This document shows, piece by piece, positions 1 to 9,054 of a stretch of DNA of 64,000 nucleotides. The stretch is from NCBI GenBank assembly GCA_015075165.1, contig JABTUY010000005.1, positions 400,714-464,713 of the forward strand, given 5' to 3'. Under the pieces are notes generated by a model that saw nothing but the letters and a program-made list of their open reading frames with translations, did no database searches and had not been told where the DNA came from. The stretch's first letter is position 1, and each line of letters starts with the position of its first letter. A program made the translations under genes and the position numbers. The DNA comes from Ideonella sp. (GTDB taxonomy: Bacteria > Pseudomonadota > Gammaproteobacteria > Burkholderiales > Burkholderiaceae_C).

Positions 1-1211
1 ACGCCGTCGTCGTTGAAGCGACTGGCCATGGTGCCGAACACCGGCATCGCATCGGGCGGCTGCTTGAACGCCTGGCGGTTGCGCTGCACCTGCTTGGCCA
101 CATCGCGCAGCGCATCGGCGGCGCCCTTGCGATCGAACTTGTTGATCGCGACGAACTCGGCGAAGTCGAGCATGTCGATCTTCTCGAGCTGGCTGGCCGC
201 GCCGTATTCGGGCGTCATCACGTACAGCGGCACGTCCACCAGCGGCACGATCGCGGCGTCGCCCTGGCCGATGCCCGAGGTTTCGACGATCACCAGGTCG
301 AAGCCGGCGCAGCGGCACGCGGCGATCACGTCGGGCAGCGCGGCGCTGACTTCGCTGCCGGTGTCGCGCGTGGCGAGGCTGCGCATGTAGACGCGAGGGC
401 CCTTGCCCCAGGGCCCGATCGCATTCATGCGGATGCGATCGCCCAGCAGCGCGCCGCCGCTCTTGCGGCGCGATGGGTCGATGCTGACCACCGCGATGCG
501 CAGCGCATCGTCCTGGTCGAGCCGCAGCCGGCGGATCAGCTCGTCGGTGAGCGAGCTCTTGCCCGCGCCGCCGGTGCCGGTGATGCCGAGCACCGGCAGC
601 TTGTGCGCGGCCGCCTCGGCGTGCAGCGCCTGCAGCAGCGCCGGGGCTGCCGCGCCGTTCTCGAGCGCGGTGATCAGCTGCGCCAGCGCGCGCCACGCCG
701 CCTCGGTGTGGCCCTGCACGGCGGCCAGCGACTGCGGCGCCTGCGGCGACAGATCGTGGTCGCAGCGCATCACCATCTCGCCGATCATGCCGGCCAGGCC
801 CATGCGCTGGCCGTCCTCCGGGCTGTAGATGCGCGCCACGCCGTAGGCCTGCAGCTCGCGGATCTCGGCCGGCACGATCACGCCGCCGCCACCGCCGAAC
901 ACCTGGATGCCGGCGCCGCCGCGCTGGCGCAGCAGGTCGACCATGTAGCGGAAGTACTCCAGGTGCCCGCCCTGGTAGCTCGACACCGCGATGCCCTGCA
1001 CGTCTTCCTGCAACGCGGCGGTGACGATCTCGTCGACCGAGCGGTTGTGGCCGAGGTGGATCACCTCGGCGCCCATGCCCTGCAGGATGCGCCGCATGAT
1101 GTTGATCGCGGCGTCGTGGCCGTCGAACAAGCTGGCCGCGGTGACGAAGCGCACCTTGTTCACGGGCTTGTACTCGGCCAGGGCTTTGAATTCGGCGGAC
1201 AGATCGGTCAT
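1..1211 (-). CDS. icmF: Fused isobutyryl-CoA mutase IcmF, N-terminal part (runs off the window)
   Basis: IcmF interconverts isobutyryl-CoA and n-butyryl-CoA with adenosylcobalamin and carries its own G-protein chaperone domain. The 403 codons visible begin with a B12-binding domain (about residues 20-140) with the motif LFDGHDA (D30, H32) and the stretch SSYQGGH. A linker follows, then a MeaI/ArgK-like GTPase domain with Walker [10 protein letters not shown] near residue 211 and the conserved [10 protein letters not shown]. The catalytic mutase domain lies beyond position 1. ATG at 1211 is chosen because the family homology begins immediately after it. An AraC-type regulator is divergent from it. 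The order B12 domain then G domain separates IcmF from plain methylmalonyl-CoA mutase. Substrate range (isobutyryl versus pivalyl or isovaleryl) cannot be judged from this part. Confidence 0.9.
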   Translation of the reverse strand, partial: MTDLSAEFKALAEYKPVNKVRFVTAASLFDGHDAAINIMRRILQGMGAEVIHLGHNRSVDEIVTAALQEDVQGIAVSSYQGGHLEYFRYMVDLLRQRGGAGIQVFGGGGGVIVPAEIRELQAYGVARIYSPEDGQRMGLAGMIGEMVMRCDHDLSPQAPQSLAAVQGHTEAAWRALAQLITALENGAAAPALLQALHAEAAAHKLPVLGITGTGGAGKSSLTDELIRRLRLDQDDALRIAVVSIDPSRRKSGGALLGDRIRMNAIGPWGKGPRVYMRSLATRDTGSEVSAALPDVIAACRCAGFDLVIVETSGIGQGDAAIVPLVDVPLYVMTPEYGAASQLEKIDMLDFAEFVAINKFDRKGAADALRDVAKQVQRNRQAFKQPPDAMPVFGTMASRFNDDG

Positions 1212-1251
1212 CTCAGTTGCTCCACCGCGCTTCGCGCGACTCACGACGCAT

Positions 1252-1360
1252 GAACCGACGTAGCCGAGAGCCGCCGCGGATCCGGCTTCGCCGGTCCGCT
1301 GGCGGCGCCCCCTCGTAGAGGCGGGCGCCGCAGGCGCTTCGCGGGGTGGTTCACTTCAGC
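1252..1360. repeat. Copy of a GC-rich dispersed repeat
   Basis: Read on the minus strand it starts TGAACCACCCC, runs through GAAGCGCCTGCGGCGC and GAGGGGGCGCCGCCAGCGG, and ends near AGCCGGATCCGCGGCG. The same blocks in the same order occur at 56074-56172 on the plus strand, and a short piece occurs at 16061-16075. It sits between icmF and its divergent regulator, about 40 bases upstream of the icmF start. Such repeats are common between genes in Burkholderiales. It contains several small dyads and could fold in RNA. Confidence 0.7.
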
Positions 1361-1440
1361 CCGCCAGTCTAGGCCGCAGCGGCGCCACGCGCGATGGCCG
1401 AAGCGCTCGCGGCGGCGAGCGCATTTGCCAGAATGCGGGC

Positions 1441-2505
1441 GTGGCCTCATCCGGCAGCGCGATCGCCCACCCCGTGGCCTCTGCGGTGGCGGCCGCCGTG
1501 GTCGCCGGCCCGGTCGCCGCTCACAGCGTGGCCGCCGCGTTCGTCGCCAGTGCGGTCGACCGGCTCGCACCGGCCGCGCGCGAGCGCGTGCTGGCCGCCT
1601 GTGGCATCGCGGCGCCGACGCTGCAGCGGGCCGGCGCGCGGGTCGACGCGCAGGCGTTCGGCGCGTTGTGGCTGGCGGTGGCGCGCGAGCTCGACGACGA
1701 GTTCTTCGGCCTCGACCGCCGGCGCATGAAGGTGGGCAGCTTCGCGCTGCTGTGCCGCGCGCTGCTGAGCCACCGCAGCATCGGCGGCGCGCTCGACGAG
1801 GCGCTGCGCGGCTTCGCGCTGCTGCTCGACGACGTGCGCGCCACGCTCGTGGCCGACGGTGCACGCGCCAGCGTCACGCTGCACAACCGCATCGAGCCGA
1901 TGAGCGCACGCCGCTTCGCCGACGAGACGCTGCTGATCATGCTGCACGGCGTGCTGTGCTGGCTGGCGGGCCGCCGTGTGCCGTTGCGTCGCGCCAGCCT
2001 CGGCTGGCCGGCCCCGGATCATGCGGCCGAGTACCGGCGCATGTTCTCGCCGACGCTGCAGTTCGATGCCGCGGCGAGCGTGATCGAGTTCGACGCCGCG
2101 CTGCTGCCGATGCGCCACGTGGCCACGGCGGCCTCGCTGCGGCAGTTTCTGCGCGACGCGCCGCAGTCGGTTTTCCTGAAGCAGGTGAGCGCACCGGCAT
2201 GGTCCGAGCGCGTGCGTCGGCGCCTACGCCGAGGCGCCGACTGGCCCGGGGTCGAGGCGGTGGCCGCGCAATGGGGCATCTCGCCGGCCACGCTGCGCCG
2301 TCATCTGGCCGGCGAGGGCACCAGCTGGCAACGCGTGGTCGACGAAGTGCGGCGCGACATGGCGATCGCGCTGCTCGGCGAGCGCCGGCGCAGCATCGAG
2401 CAGGTGGCGGCCAGCCTCGGCTACGGCGACGCGCGGTCGCTGCACCGGGCGTTTCGCAAGTGGACCGGCGTGGCGCCCGGGGCCTACCGCGCCGATCCGC
2501 GCTAG
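1441..2505 (+). CDS. AraC family transcriptional regulator (arabinose-binding-like N-domain)
   Basis: A 354-residue regulator. The first 230 or so residues resemble the arabinose-binding-like domain of the OruR/ArgR-type AraC branch. The C-terminal 100 residues hold two helix-turn-helix units: WGISPATLRRHLAGEGTSW, then EQVAASLGYGDARSLHRAF, ending RKWTGVAPGAYR as is typical. The start is a GTG at 1441; no strong Shine-Dalgarno is seen and the first 15 residues are low in information, so the true start could lie a few codons downstream. It is divergent from icmF across 229 bases, so control of acyl-CoA mutase expression is a reasonable inference. The ligand is unknown. Confidence 0.85.
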   Translation: MASSGSAIAHPVASAVAAAVVAGPVAAHSVAAAFVASAVDRLAPAARERVLAACGIAAPTLQRAGARVDAQAFGALWLAVARELDDEFFGLDRRRMKVGSFALLCRALLSHRSIGGALDEALRGFALLLDDVRATLVADGARASVTLHNRIEPMSARRFADETLLIMLHGVLCWLAGRRVPLRRASLGWPAPDHAAEYRRMFSPTLQFDAAASVIEFDAALLPMRHVATAASLRQFLRDAPQSVFLKQVSAPAWSERVRRRLRRGADWPGVEAVAAQWGISPATLRRHLAGEGTSWQRVVDEVRRDMAIALLGERRRSIEQVAASLGYGDARSLHRAFRKWTGVAPGAYRADPR

Positions 2506-2590
2506 CGCAAGGGCTGGAAGCGCATCCAGTTGCGGGTGGACCCCACCCGCGTTTCCGGGGTGGCCGGCGCGCTCGGCATCGCTAGCATCC

Positions 2591-3172
2591 GTGACATCGA
2601 TCACAGACTCGATGCGACGCCGGTCCGGACGGACCGGCGTTGTCGTCGGTGCCAACCGCGTGAAGCTATCCACCGACGTTCTGCCCTGGGCGCTGTTGTC
2701 AGCGGCGGCCCTGGTGCTGTCGGCCAGTGCGGCCGACGCCTGGCGCAGGGCGATGCCGGTAGCGGTGCTGGCCACGCAGACTGCGGCGGACCTCGATGCG
2801 GCGTGCGAGCGCTCGACCGACCGCGTCTGTTCGCAGCCGCCGCTGCGCTACACGCTCGAGGCCGATTCGTTCGCGCTCGATTCCGCCGAGCTCCCGGCCG
2901 ACCTGAAGCGGCCGCTCGACGCGGTGGCCGATGCGCTGCGCGAGCACCCGGCGGCTGCCGTGCGCGTCGAGGTGCACACCGACGCGTCGGGCCCGGTCGA
3001 GGCGCGGCGCTCGCTGACCCAGCGGCGCGCCGATGCGGTAAAGCTGTATCTGGTCAGCCGCGGGCTCGATCCGGTGACGCTGCATGCGGTGGGCATGGGC
3101 TCGCTGGCGCCGCGCCGCGGCGCCGATCCGTACGCCGGCAGCAACCGGCGCATCGAGATCGTGCCGCTGTAG
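2591..3172 (+). CDS. OmpA-family C-terminal domain protein
   Basis: A small envelope protein with an OmpA-like peptidoglycan-binding domain over its last 110 residues. Visible signatures are VRVEVHTDASGP, a degenerate form of the usual GHTD block, LTQRRADAVKLYLVSRGL, and the terminal AGSNRRIEIV. The N-terminus has one hydrophobic segment (LPWALLSAAALVLSASA) that could be a membrane anchor or signal. Two starts are possible: GTG 2591 (193 aa) and GTG 2660 (170 aa, VKLSTDVLPW); the second places the hydrophobic segment near the N-terminus and may be the real one. The gene stands alone upstream of greB. Its role is probably cell-wall anchoring; nothing more specific can be said. Confidence 0.75.
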   Translation: MTSITDSMRRRSGRTGVVVGANRVKLSTDVLPWALLSAAALVLSASAADAWRRAMPVAVLATQTAADLDAACERSTDRVCSQPPLRYTLEADSFALDSAELPADLKRPLDAVADALREHPAAAVRVEVHTDASGPVEARRSLTQRRADAVKLYLVSRGLDPVTLHAVGMGSLAPRRGADPYAGSNRRIEIVPL

Positions 3173-3227
3173 CCGCGCCCGCGGCCAAGCCCGTCGCCAT
3201 GCGAGCGGCGGGCTACCATCGGGCGCG

Positions 3228-3788
3228 ATGAACAAGGCCTTCACGCGCGAGAGCGACGCGCCCGACGAAGACGATGACGGTCCGGGCCTGCCCGCACTGC
3301 CAGCCGGCGGCAAGAACTACATCACCGTGCACGGCTACCAGCGGCTGCGCGCCGAGCTGCTGCAGCTGATCGACCAGGAACGGCCCAAGGTGGTGGAGGT
3401 GGTGTCGTGGGCGGCGTCCAACGGCGACCGCTCCGAGAACGGCGACTACCTCTACGGCAAGAAGCGGCTGCGCGAGATCGACCGCCGCATCCGCTTCCTG
3501 ACCAAGCGGCTCGACATCGCCGAGGTCACCGACCCGTCGCGCCACCACGGTAGCGACCAGGTGTTCTTCGGCGCCACCGTGACCTACGCCAACGCGCGCG
3601 GCGACGAGCGCACGGTGACGATCAAGGGCATCGACGAGGCCGACAGCCTGGCCGGCGAGGTGAGCTGGGTGTCGCCGATCGCCCGCGCGCTGCTGAAGGC
3701 GCGCGCGGGCGACGAAGTGAAGCTGACGACGCCCGGCGGTGTCGAAGCGATCGAGGTGCTGGCGGTGCGATACCCGGCGCCGCAATAG
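3228..3788 (+). CDS. greB: Transcription elongation factor GreB
   Basis: GreB binds the RNA polymerase secondary channel and stimulates cleavage of backtracked RNA. The 186-residue product has the N-terminal coiled coil with the acidic tip SNGDRSENGDY, followed by YGKKRLREIDRRIRFLTKRL, which is characteristic of GreB rather than GreA. The C-terminal FKBP-like domain contains SWVSPIARALL. ATG 3228 is chosen because MNKAFTRE is the usual GreB start; the frame is open further upstream but without family similarity. It is convergent with spoT, with only 33 bases between the stops, which is the usual Burkholderiales arrangement. Confidence 0.95.
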   Translation: MNKAFTRESDAPDEDDDGPGLPALPAGGKNYITVHGYQRLRAELLQLIDQERPKVVEVVSWAASNGDRSENGDYLYGKKRLREIDRRIRFLTKRLDIAEVTDPSRHHGSDQVFFGATVTYANARGDERTVTIKGIDEADSLAGEVSWVSPIARALLKARAGDEVKLTTPGGVEAIEVLAVRYPAPQ

Positions 3789-3798
3789 CCGGGCCCGG

Positions 3799-3812
3799 CC
3801 GCTGCGCAGCGG
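3799..3812. terminator. Short dyad between convergent greB and spoT
   Basis: A perfect palindrome CCGCTGCGCAGCGG lies in the 33-base gap between the two stops. It could serve as a weak bidirectional terminator, but there is no clear U-tract on either side. Confidence 0.3.
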
Positions 3813-3821
3813 GCTTGGGTC

Positions 3822-6098
3822 CTACGGCTTGACGCGCCACACGCGCAGCACCGGCGGGCAGCGGCGCAGCGTGCGCAGCGTGTCGGCCAGGTGCAGGCGG
3901 TCGCGCAGCGAGATCAGCAGCTTCAGCTCGGTGGTTTCCGACGCGCGGTCTTCGCCCATGTCGATGTGTGTGATGTCGGCCTGCGATGCGCTGACCGCAC
4001 CGGCCACCTGGGCGAGCACGCCCTTGCCGTTGCGCACCAGCACCGTCACCGCGGTCTCGAACGTGCGCAGCGGCTCCTCGGCCCATTCCACCGCCATCCA
4101 GCGCTCGGGGTCGCGCTCGGCCAGGCGCTTGCCGACCCGGCAATCGGCGGTGTGCACCACCAGGCCCTCGCCGCGGCCGAGGTAGCCGACGATGGTGTCG
4201 CCCGGAATCGGCCGGCAGCAGGTGGCCAGCTGCAGCGAGGCGCCTTCGCTGCCATCGACCATCACCAGCGCGTGCGAAGGCGTGCTGTCATCGTGGCCGT
4301 AGCGGCCGAGCGTCAGCGTCACCGCGTCGGGCCGGGCGCCTTGCTCGGTCATCAGGCGCGCCAGCCGCTTGGCGACGATCGACGCGATCTTCCTGCCGAT
4401 CGCGATGTCGGTCAGCAGCTCGCCGCGGGTGCGGTTGCCGCTCCAGCGGATCAGCTGTTGCCACAGCGCGTGGCCGGCGGCATCGGCCTCGCCGGTGGGC
4501 GGCGGCTGCAGGCCCTCGGCGCGCAGCGCCTGCGTCAGCAGCTTCTCGCCGAGCGCGCGCGACTCCTCCAGCTCCATCGTCTTCAGGTGGTGGCGGATCT
4601 TCGAGCGTGCGCGGCCGGTGCGCACGAAGTTCAGCCACGCAGGGTTGGGACGTGCGCCGGGCGCGGTGACGATCTCGACCACGTCGCCCGAGTGCAGCTC
4701 GGTGCGCAGCGCCACCGGTTCGTTGTTGATGCGCGCCGCCACGGTGCGGTCGCCGACATCGGAGTGGATCGCGTAGGCGAAGTCCACCGGCGTGGCACCG
4801 CGCGGCAGCGAGAGGATCTTGCTGCGCGGCGTGAACACGTAGACCTCGTCGGGCACGAGGTCGATCTTCACGTGCTCGAGGAACTCGGCCGAATCGCGCG
4901 TCTCGTCCTGGATGTCGAGCAGCGACTGCAACCACATCGAGCCCAGGTGCTGCGCCTCGTCGGCATCCTTGTCCTTGGCCTTGTAGAGCCAGTGCGCCGC
5001 GATGCCCGACTCGGCCACCGCGTGCATCGGCACGGTGCGGATCTGGAACTCCACCGCGGTGCCCAGCGGGCTGACCAGCGTGGTGTGCAGCGACTGGTAG
5101 CCGTTGAGCTTGGGGATCGCGATGTAGTCCTTGAAGCGGCCGGGCACCGGCTTGTAGAGCTGGTGCAGCACGCCGAGCGCGAGGTAGCACTCGTTGAGCG
5201 AGCCGACGACGATGCGAAAGCCGAAGATGTCGCTCATCTGCGCGAAGCTGGTGTGCTTTTCGCGCATCTTCCGGTAGATGGAGTAGGTGGTCTTCTCGCG
5301 CCCGCCGACCTGCACCTTGATCTTGGCCGCCGCGAACGCGCGCAGCACCTCCTGCTCGACGCGCTCGACGATGTCGCGCCGGTGGCCGCGCGCGCGCTGC
5401 AGCGCCTTCTCGAGCGCGGCATGGCGCCACGGATGCAGGCACGCGAACGACAGCTCCTGCAGCTCGCGAAACGTCTGGTTCAGACCGAGCCGGTGCGCGA
5501 TCGGCGCGTAGATCTCGAGCGTCTCGCGCGCCATGCGCAGTCGCCGCTCCGGCGCGATCGCCTGCACCGTGCGCATGTTGTGCAACCGATCGGCCAGCTT
5601 GATCAGGATGACGCGCACGTCGCGCGCCATCGCCAGCAGCATCTTGCGAAACGATTCGGCCTGGCCCTCTTCGCGGGTCGAGAACCGCAGCTTGTCGAGC
5701 TTGGTCAGGCCGTCGACCAGGTCGGCCGTCGGCGCGCCGAAGCGCTCGATCAGCGCCGGCTTGGTGATGCCGCAGTCTTCCATCGCATCGTGCATCAGCG
5801 CGGCCATCACCGCCTGCGCGTCGAGCCGCCAGTCGGCCACCAGGCCGGCCACCGCGATCGGGTGCGTGATGTACGGCTCGCCGCTGGCACGGAACTGCCC
5901 CAGGTGCGCCTCGTCGGCGAACTTGAACGCCTCGCGCACCTGCTTCAGCTCGGGCTTGCCGAGGTAGCCCAGCTTGTCCAGCAGCGCCGCGAACGACGCC
6001 GCCTGCGGCTTCGGTGCGGCCGGCGCCGCGGTGGTCACGCGCTGGAACCCCTGCAGCGCGGACGGCAGCAGTTCGGCGGCGAACGAGCGAATGCCCAT
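3822..6098 (-). CDS. spoT: Bifunctional (p)ppGpp synthetase/hydrolase SpoT
   Basis: Controls the stringent response by making and degrading (p)ppGpp. In order it has: an HD hydrolase domain (H79 in ITHP, then H103-D104 in LMHDAMED), so hydrolysis is likely intact; a synthetase domain with the RFKD motif at 321-324, the RXKD form seen in bifunctional enzymes rather than the EXDD of RelA, and EFQIRT; a TGS domain from about 418 (VYVFTPRSK ... LPRGATPVDFAYAIHS); and a C-terminal ACT domain. ATG 6098 (MGIRSFAAEL, 758 aa) is preferred; the frame is open for 17 more codons upstream to 6149. In many betaproteobacteria spoT directly follows rpoZ; here 4.2 kb of LysR and TRAP genes separates them. Confidence 0.95.
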   Translation of the reverse strand: MGIRSFAAELLPSALQGFQRVTTAAPAAPKPQAASFAALLDKLGYLGKPELKQVREAFKFADEAHLGQFRASGEPYITHPIAVAGLVADWRLDAQAVMAALMHDAMEDCGITKPALIERFGAPTADLVDGLTKLDKLRFSTREEGQAESFRKMLLAMARDVRVILIKLADRLHNMRTVQAIAPERRLRMARETLEIYAPIAHRLGLNQTFRELQELSFACLHPWRHAALEKALQRARGHRRDIVERVEQEVLRAFAAAKIKVQVGGREKTTYSIYRKMREKHTSFAQMSDIFGFRIVVGSLNECYLALGVLHQLYKPVPGRFKDYIAIPKLNGYQSLHTTLVSPLGTAVEFQIRTVPMHAVAESGIAAHWLYKAKDKDADEAQHLGSMWLQSLLDIQDETRDSAEFLEHVKIDLVPDEVYVFTPRSKILSLPRGATPVDFAYAIHSDVGDRTVAARINNEPVALRTELHSGDVVEIVTAPGARPNPAWLNFVRTGRARSKIRHHLKTMELEESRALGEKLLTQALRAEGLQPPPTGEADAAGHALWQQLIRWSGNRTRGELLTDIAIGRKIASIVAKRLARLMTEQGARPDAVTLTLGRYGHDDSTPSHALVMVDGSEGASLQLATCCRPIPGDTIVGYLGRGEGLVVHTADCRVGKRLAERDPERWMAVEWAEEPLRTFETAVTVLVRNGKGVLAQVAGAVSASQADITHIDMGEDRASETTELKLLISLRDRLHLADTLRTLRRCPPVLRVWRVKP

Positions 6099-6236
6099 GA
6101 CCCACTTTAGCGCGGTTCGCGGTGCGGCCGCGCTGCCGCGCGGCCGCACCTGTGCGCGTGGCGGGGGTGTTGCGGACTATGTCGCTACACGGCCACCGCG
6201 CCGCGCAACGGCTCGCGCGGCGACGCCATCGGATAC

Positions 6237-7223
6237 CTACACCGTCACGGCCTCGCCTTGGTGAACACCGGCGCCACTGCGGTGCGGATCGCGATGCGGC
6301 GTGGCGTGGTTCGCAGCGGTGGCTTGCGCGGCCAGGTCGCGCAGCGCCTGCACCAGCATCGCCGCCGGCGTCGGCAGCGTGCCTTCGCGGCGCCGGAACA
6401 CCGCCAGCGTGCGCAGGCACACCGCATCGGCCAGCGGCAGCGGTGCGATCAGGCCGGCCATGCGCTCGGCGTCGCAGATCGGCTCGGCCATCCATGACAC
6501 GAAGCCGGCGCGCGTGATCAGGCTCTTGAGCACGGTGATCGAGCGCGTCTCGACGAGCACGTTCGGCAGGCCCAGACCGTGTGCGGCGAACACCTGCTGC
6601 AGGTGCATGAACGGCTCGGTGCCGCGCGGCGGCATCGCCCACTTCTCGTGCAGCGTGTCGGCCAGCGACAGCGCCGTGCGGCGCTGCAGCGGATGACCGC
6701 ACGACGCGACGATGAAGCTGCGATCCTGCCATTGGCAATCGGCGATGGCGCAGAGGTCGTCGCTGTCGGGCTTGGCGACGTCGAGCGCGAGATCGATCTC
6801 GCGCGCGACCAGGGCGCGCGCCAGCGCGTCCCACACGCCCTCGACGACCGTCACGCGCAGGTTGGACCAGCGGCGCAGCGTGCGCTCGATCGCCATCGGC
6901 AGCACCACGCTGGCCGCGCTGCCGATCGCACCGACCCGGATTGTGCCCTTGGCCAGGCCGCGCTGTGCCGCGATCTCCTCGGCCGCGAGCTCGGATTCGC
7001 GCTGCATCAGCCGCGCATGCGGCATCAGCGCCTCGCCGATCGGCGTCAGCGACATGCCGCGGGCCAGGCGCTCGAACAGCGCGGCGCCCGCCCGCGCCTC
7101 GAGCCGTTTGATGCTGCGGCTGAGCGCGGGCTGCGTGATGTGCAACGCCTCGGCCGCGCGGCCGAGGCTGCCGTGCGTCGCCACGGCGAGGAAGGCGCTC
7201 AGTTGTCGTCCGTCGAAGGCCAT
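6237..7223 (-). CDS. LysR family regulator, divergent from TRAP transporter genes
   Basis: A 328-residue LysR-type regulator. The N-terminal winged helix-turn-helix reads LSAFLAVATHGSLGRAAEAL then HITQPALSRSIKRLEA, followed by a periplasmic-binding-like effector domain. ATG 7223 (MAFDGRQLSAF) matches the family's usual distance to the helix-turn-helix; an upstream in-frame ATG at 7268 would add 15 atypical residues. It is divergent from dctP across 232 bases, so it most likely controls the TRAP operon in response to the transported acid. The end of the gene lies 138 bases from the spoT start. Confidence 0.88.
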   Translation of the reverse strand: MAFDGRQLSAFLAVATHGSLGRAAEALHITQPALSRSIKRLEARAGAALFERLARGMSLTPIGEALMPHARLMQRESELAAEEIAAQRGLAKGTIRVGAIGSAASVVLPMAIERTLRRWSNLRVTVVEGVWDALARALVAREIDLALDVAKPDSDDLCAIADCQWQDRSFIVASCGHPLQRRTALSLADTLHEKWAMPPRGTEPFMHLQQVFAAHGLGLPNVLVETRSITVLKSLITRAGFVSWMAEPICDAERMAGLIAPLPLADAVCLRTLAVFRRREGTLPTPAAMLVQALRDLAAQATAANHATPHRDPHRSGAGVHQGEAVTV

Positions 7224-7350
7224 GCCGGAACGTAATGGCTTCGGCTGCAAAAGGCAATTTCCAAGCAAGCCCGAATCCCGCAGACTTGACCGCCGCCAAG
7301 CGGCGACACCCTGGGGGAATCCCGCATGCGGCCCGCGCGCGGTAATCCAC

Positions 7351-7360
7351 TAACATGTTA
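7351..7360. promoter_or_regulatory. Palindrome in the LysR/dctP intergenic region
   Basis: A perfect 10-base palindrome TAACATGTTA stands out as AT-rich in this GC-rich divergent promoter region, 96 bases before the dctP start. It could be part of an operator for the adjacent LysR regulator. No clear -35/-10 pair could be assigned. Confidence 0.35.
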
Positions 7361-7455
7361 ATCATCACGCCGGGCTCACCACGCTCGGGGCCTCGCTGCC
7401 CCTGCACCACCGCTTCACCGACGACCCGGAATCACTGACACATGGAGGCATCACG

Positions 7456-8487
7456 ATGATCGGTTCCAAGACTCGCATTGCGTTCGCGCTGGCGGCCACA
7501 CTGGCCGGCGGCGCCCAGGCGCAACAGGTGGTGCTGAAGGTGCACCACTTCCTGCCGGCCACGTCGAGCGCGCAGGTGCGCCTGATCCAGCCCTGGTGCG
7601 ACAAGATCGCCAAGGAATCCGGCGACAAGCTCAAGTGCCAGATCTACCCGTCGATGCAGCTCGGCGGCACGCCGGCGCAGCTGATGGACCAGGCGCGCGA
7701 CGGCGTGGCCGACATCGTCTGGAGCGTGCCCACCTACGCCGCCGGCCGCTTCACCAAGGCCGAGGTGTTCGAGCTGCCGTGGATGGCGGTGACGGCCAAG
7801 GCGTCGAGCCAGGCGCTGTGGACGTACACCCACAAGTACGCGATGGATGAGTTCAAGGGTGTGCACCTGCTGTGGATGCATATGCACGACGGCGCGCTGT
7901 TCCACTTCGTGAGCAAGCGGCCGAAGACGCTCGAGGACATGAAGGGGTTGAAGATCCGCGCCGCCACGCGCAGCAACTCGCACATGCTCGCTGCGCTCGG
8001 CGCCACGCCGGTGCAGATGCCGCTGCCGAAGGTGCCCGATTCCTTGTCCAAGGGCATCGTCGACGGCGCGTCGGTGCCGTGGGAGGGCACGCCGGCGATC
8101 AAGCTGACGGAGATCGCGCCGTACTGCATCGACGTGCCGCCCGGCTCGCCGCGCATCTCGAACACGATCTTCGCGTTCGCGATGAACCAGGCCAAGTACG
8201 ACAGCCTGCCGCCCGATCTGAAGAAGGTGCTCGACGCCAACAGCGGCCTGGCCACCTCGGCGTGGGCCGGCGAGGTCGGTTTCGATGCGATCGTCGAGCC
8301 GTTCAAGAAGGCCGCGAAGGAGCGTGGCAACACGCTGGCCTATCTCACCGACGCCGAGTACCAGCGCTGGGTGAAGGCCACCGAGACGGTCGATGACCAG
8401 TGGATCAAGGAGGCCAACGCCAAGGGCGCCGACGGCAAGAAGCTGCTCGAGGAAGCCAAGGCGCTCGTCAAGCAGTACGGCAAGTGA
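7456..8487 (+). CDS. dctP: TRAP transporter substrate-binding protein DctP
   Basis: Periplasmic receptor of a TRAP transporter, which takes up carboxylic acids using an ion gradient. It has a Sec signal peptide (AFALAATLAGGAQA, cleavage after AQA near residue 22) and the DctP fold. The selectivity-helix region KGLKIRAATRSNSHML contains the arginine that normally binds the substrate carboxylate (GLKIR). Length 343 aa is normal. A GGAGG lies 9-13 bases before ATG 7456. dctQ overlaps its stop by 4 bases. The YPSMQLGG and AYLTDAEYQRW regions are typical of the family. The ligand cannot be named from sequence. Confidence 0.92.
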   Translation: MIGSKTRIAFALAATLAGGAQAQQVVLKVHHFLPATSSAQVRLIQPWCDKIAKESGDKLKCQIYPSMQLGGTPAQLMDQARDGVADIVWSVPTYAAGRFTKAEVFELPWMAVTAKASSQALWTYTHKYAMDEFKGVHLLWMHMHDGALFHFVSKRPKTLEDMKGLKIRAATRSNSHMLAALGATPVQMPLPKVPDSLSKGIVDGASVPWEGTPAIKLTEIAPYCIDVPPGSPRISNTIFAFAMNQAKYDSLPPDLKKVLDANSGLATSAWAGEVGFDAIVEPFKKAAKERGNTLAYLTDAEYQRWVKATETVDDQWIKEANAKGADGKKLLEEAKALVKQYGK

Positions 8488-9017
8488 GCGTCGCACCAGC
8501 GACCGAGCGCGCGCCGATGCGCGCGCTCCACCTGGCCTGCGACATCAGTGCCGGCATCGGTTGCACCACGCTGGTCGCGATGGCCACGATCACCGTGGTC
8601 AGCGTGCTCGGGCGCGCGCTGTTCTCGCACCCGATCCAGGGCGACGTCGAACTGGTGCAACTCGGCTGCGCGGTGTGCGTGGCGTCGTTCCTGCCGTACA
8701 CGCAGTTCCGCCACGGCAACATCATCGTCGACTTCTTCACCACCCGCGCCAGCGAGCGCACGCGCACGGCGCTCGACGGTTTCGGCACGCTGCTGTACGC
8801 GCTGATGATGGCGCTGATCTGCTGGCGCGTCGCCGCCGGCGGGCTGCGCGCGCACGAGGATCAGGAGACCTCGCCGCTGATGGAGATCCCGATCTGGGTC
8901 CCCTACCTGCTGATGCTGCCCGGCCTCGCGCTCGGCGCGCTGCTCGGCTTCGTGCAGACGGCGGAGCACTTCGGCGCCGTGCGGCGCGCAGCGTCGACCG
9001 CGGCGGCCGGTCGATGA
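8484..9017 (+). CDS. dctQ: TRAP transporter small permease DctQ
   Basis: Small membrane subunit (177 aa) linking receptor and large permease. Four hydrophobic segments are visible, beginning TTLVAMATITVVSVLGRALF, with the family's characteristic RHGNIIVDFF after the second. GTG 8484 overlaps the dctP stop as GTGA, indicating translational coupling; an internal ATG at 8517 is the alternative. A short cytoplasmic tail rich in alanine and arginine ends the protein. Confidence 0.88.
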   Translation: MSVAPATERAPMRALHLACDISAGIGCTTLVAMATITVVSVLGRALFSHPIQGDVELVQLGCAVCVASFLPYTQFRHGNIIVDFFTTRASERTRTALDGFGTLLYALMMALICWRVAAGGLRAHEDQETSPLMEIPIWVPYLLMLPGLALGALLGFVQTAEHFGAVRRAASTAAAGR

Positions 9018-9054
9018 GCGCCGCTTGCCTGCGGTGCGCCGGAGGGGGTGCTCG

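Noticed and set aside
3891..6110. 739-codon plus-strand frame opposite spoT
   Set aside because: Low-complexity, Arg/His/Ala-rich antisense shadow of a high-GC gene; spoT has all its family motifs.
4288..7410. 1040-codon minus-strand frame across spoT and LysR
   Set aside because: Alternate-frame shadow with very high Arg content; both true genes are in another frame.
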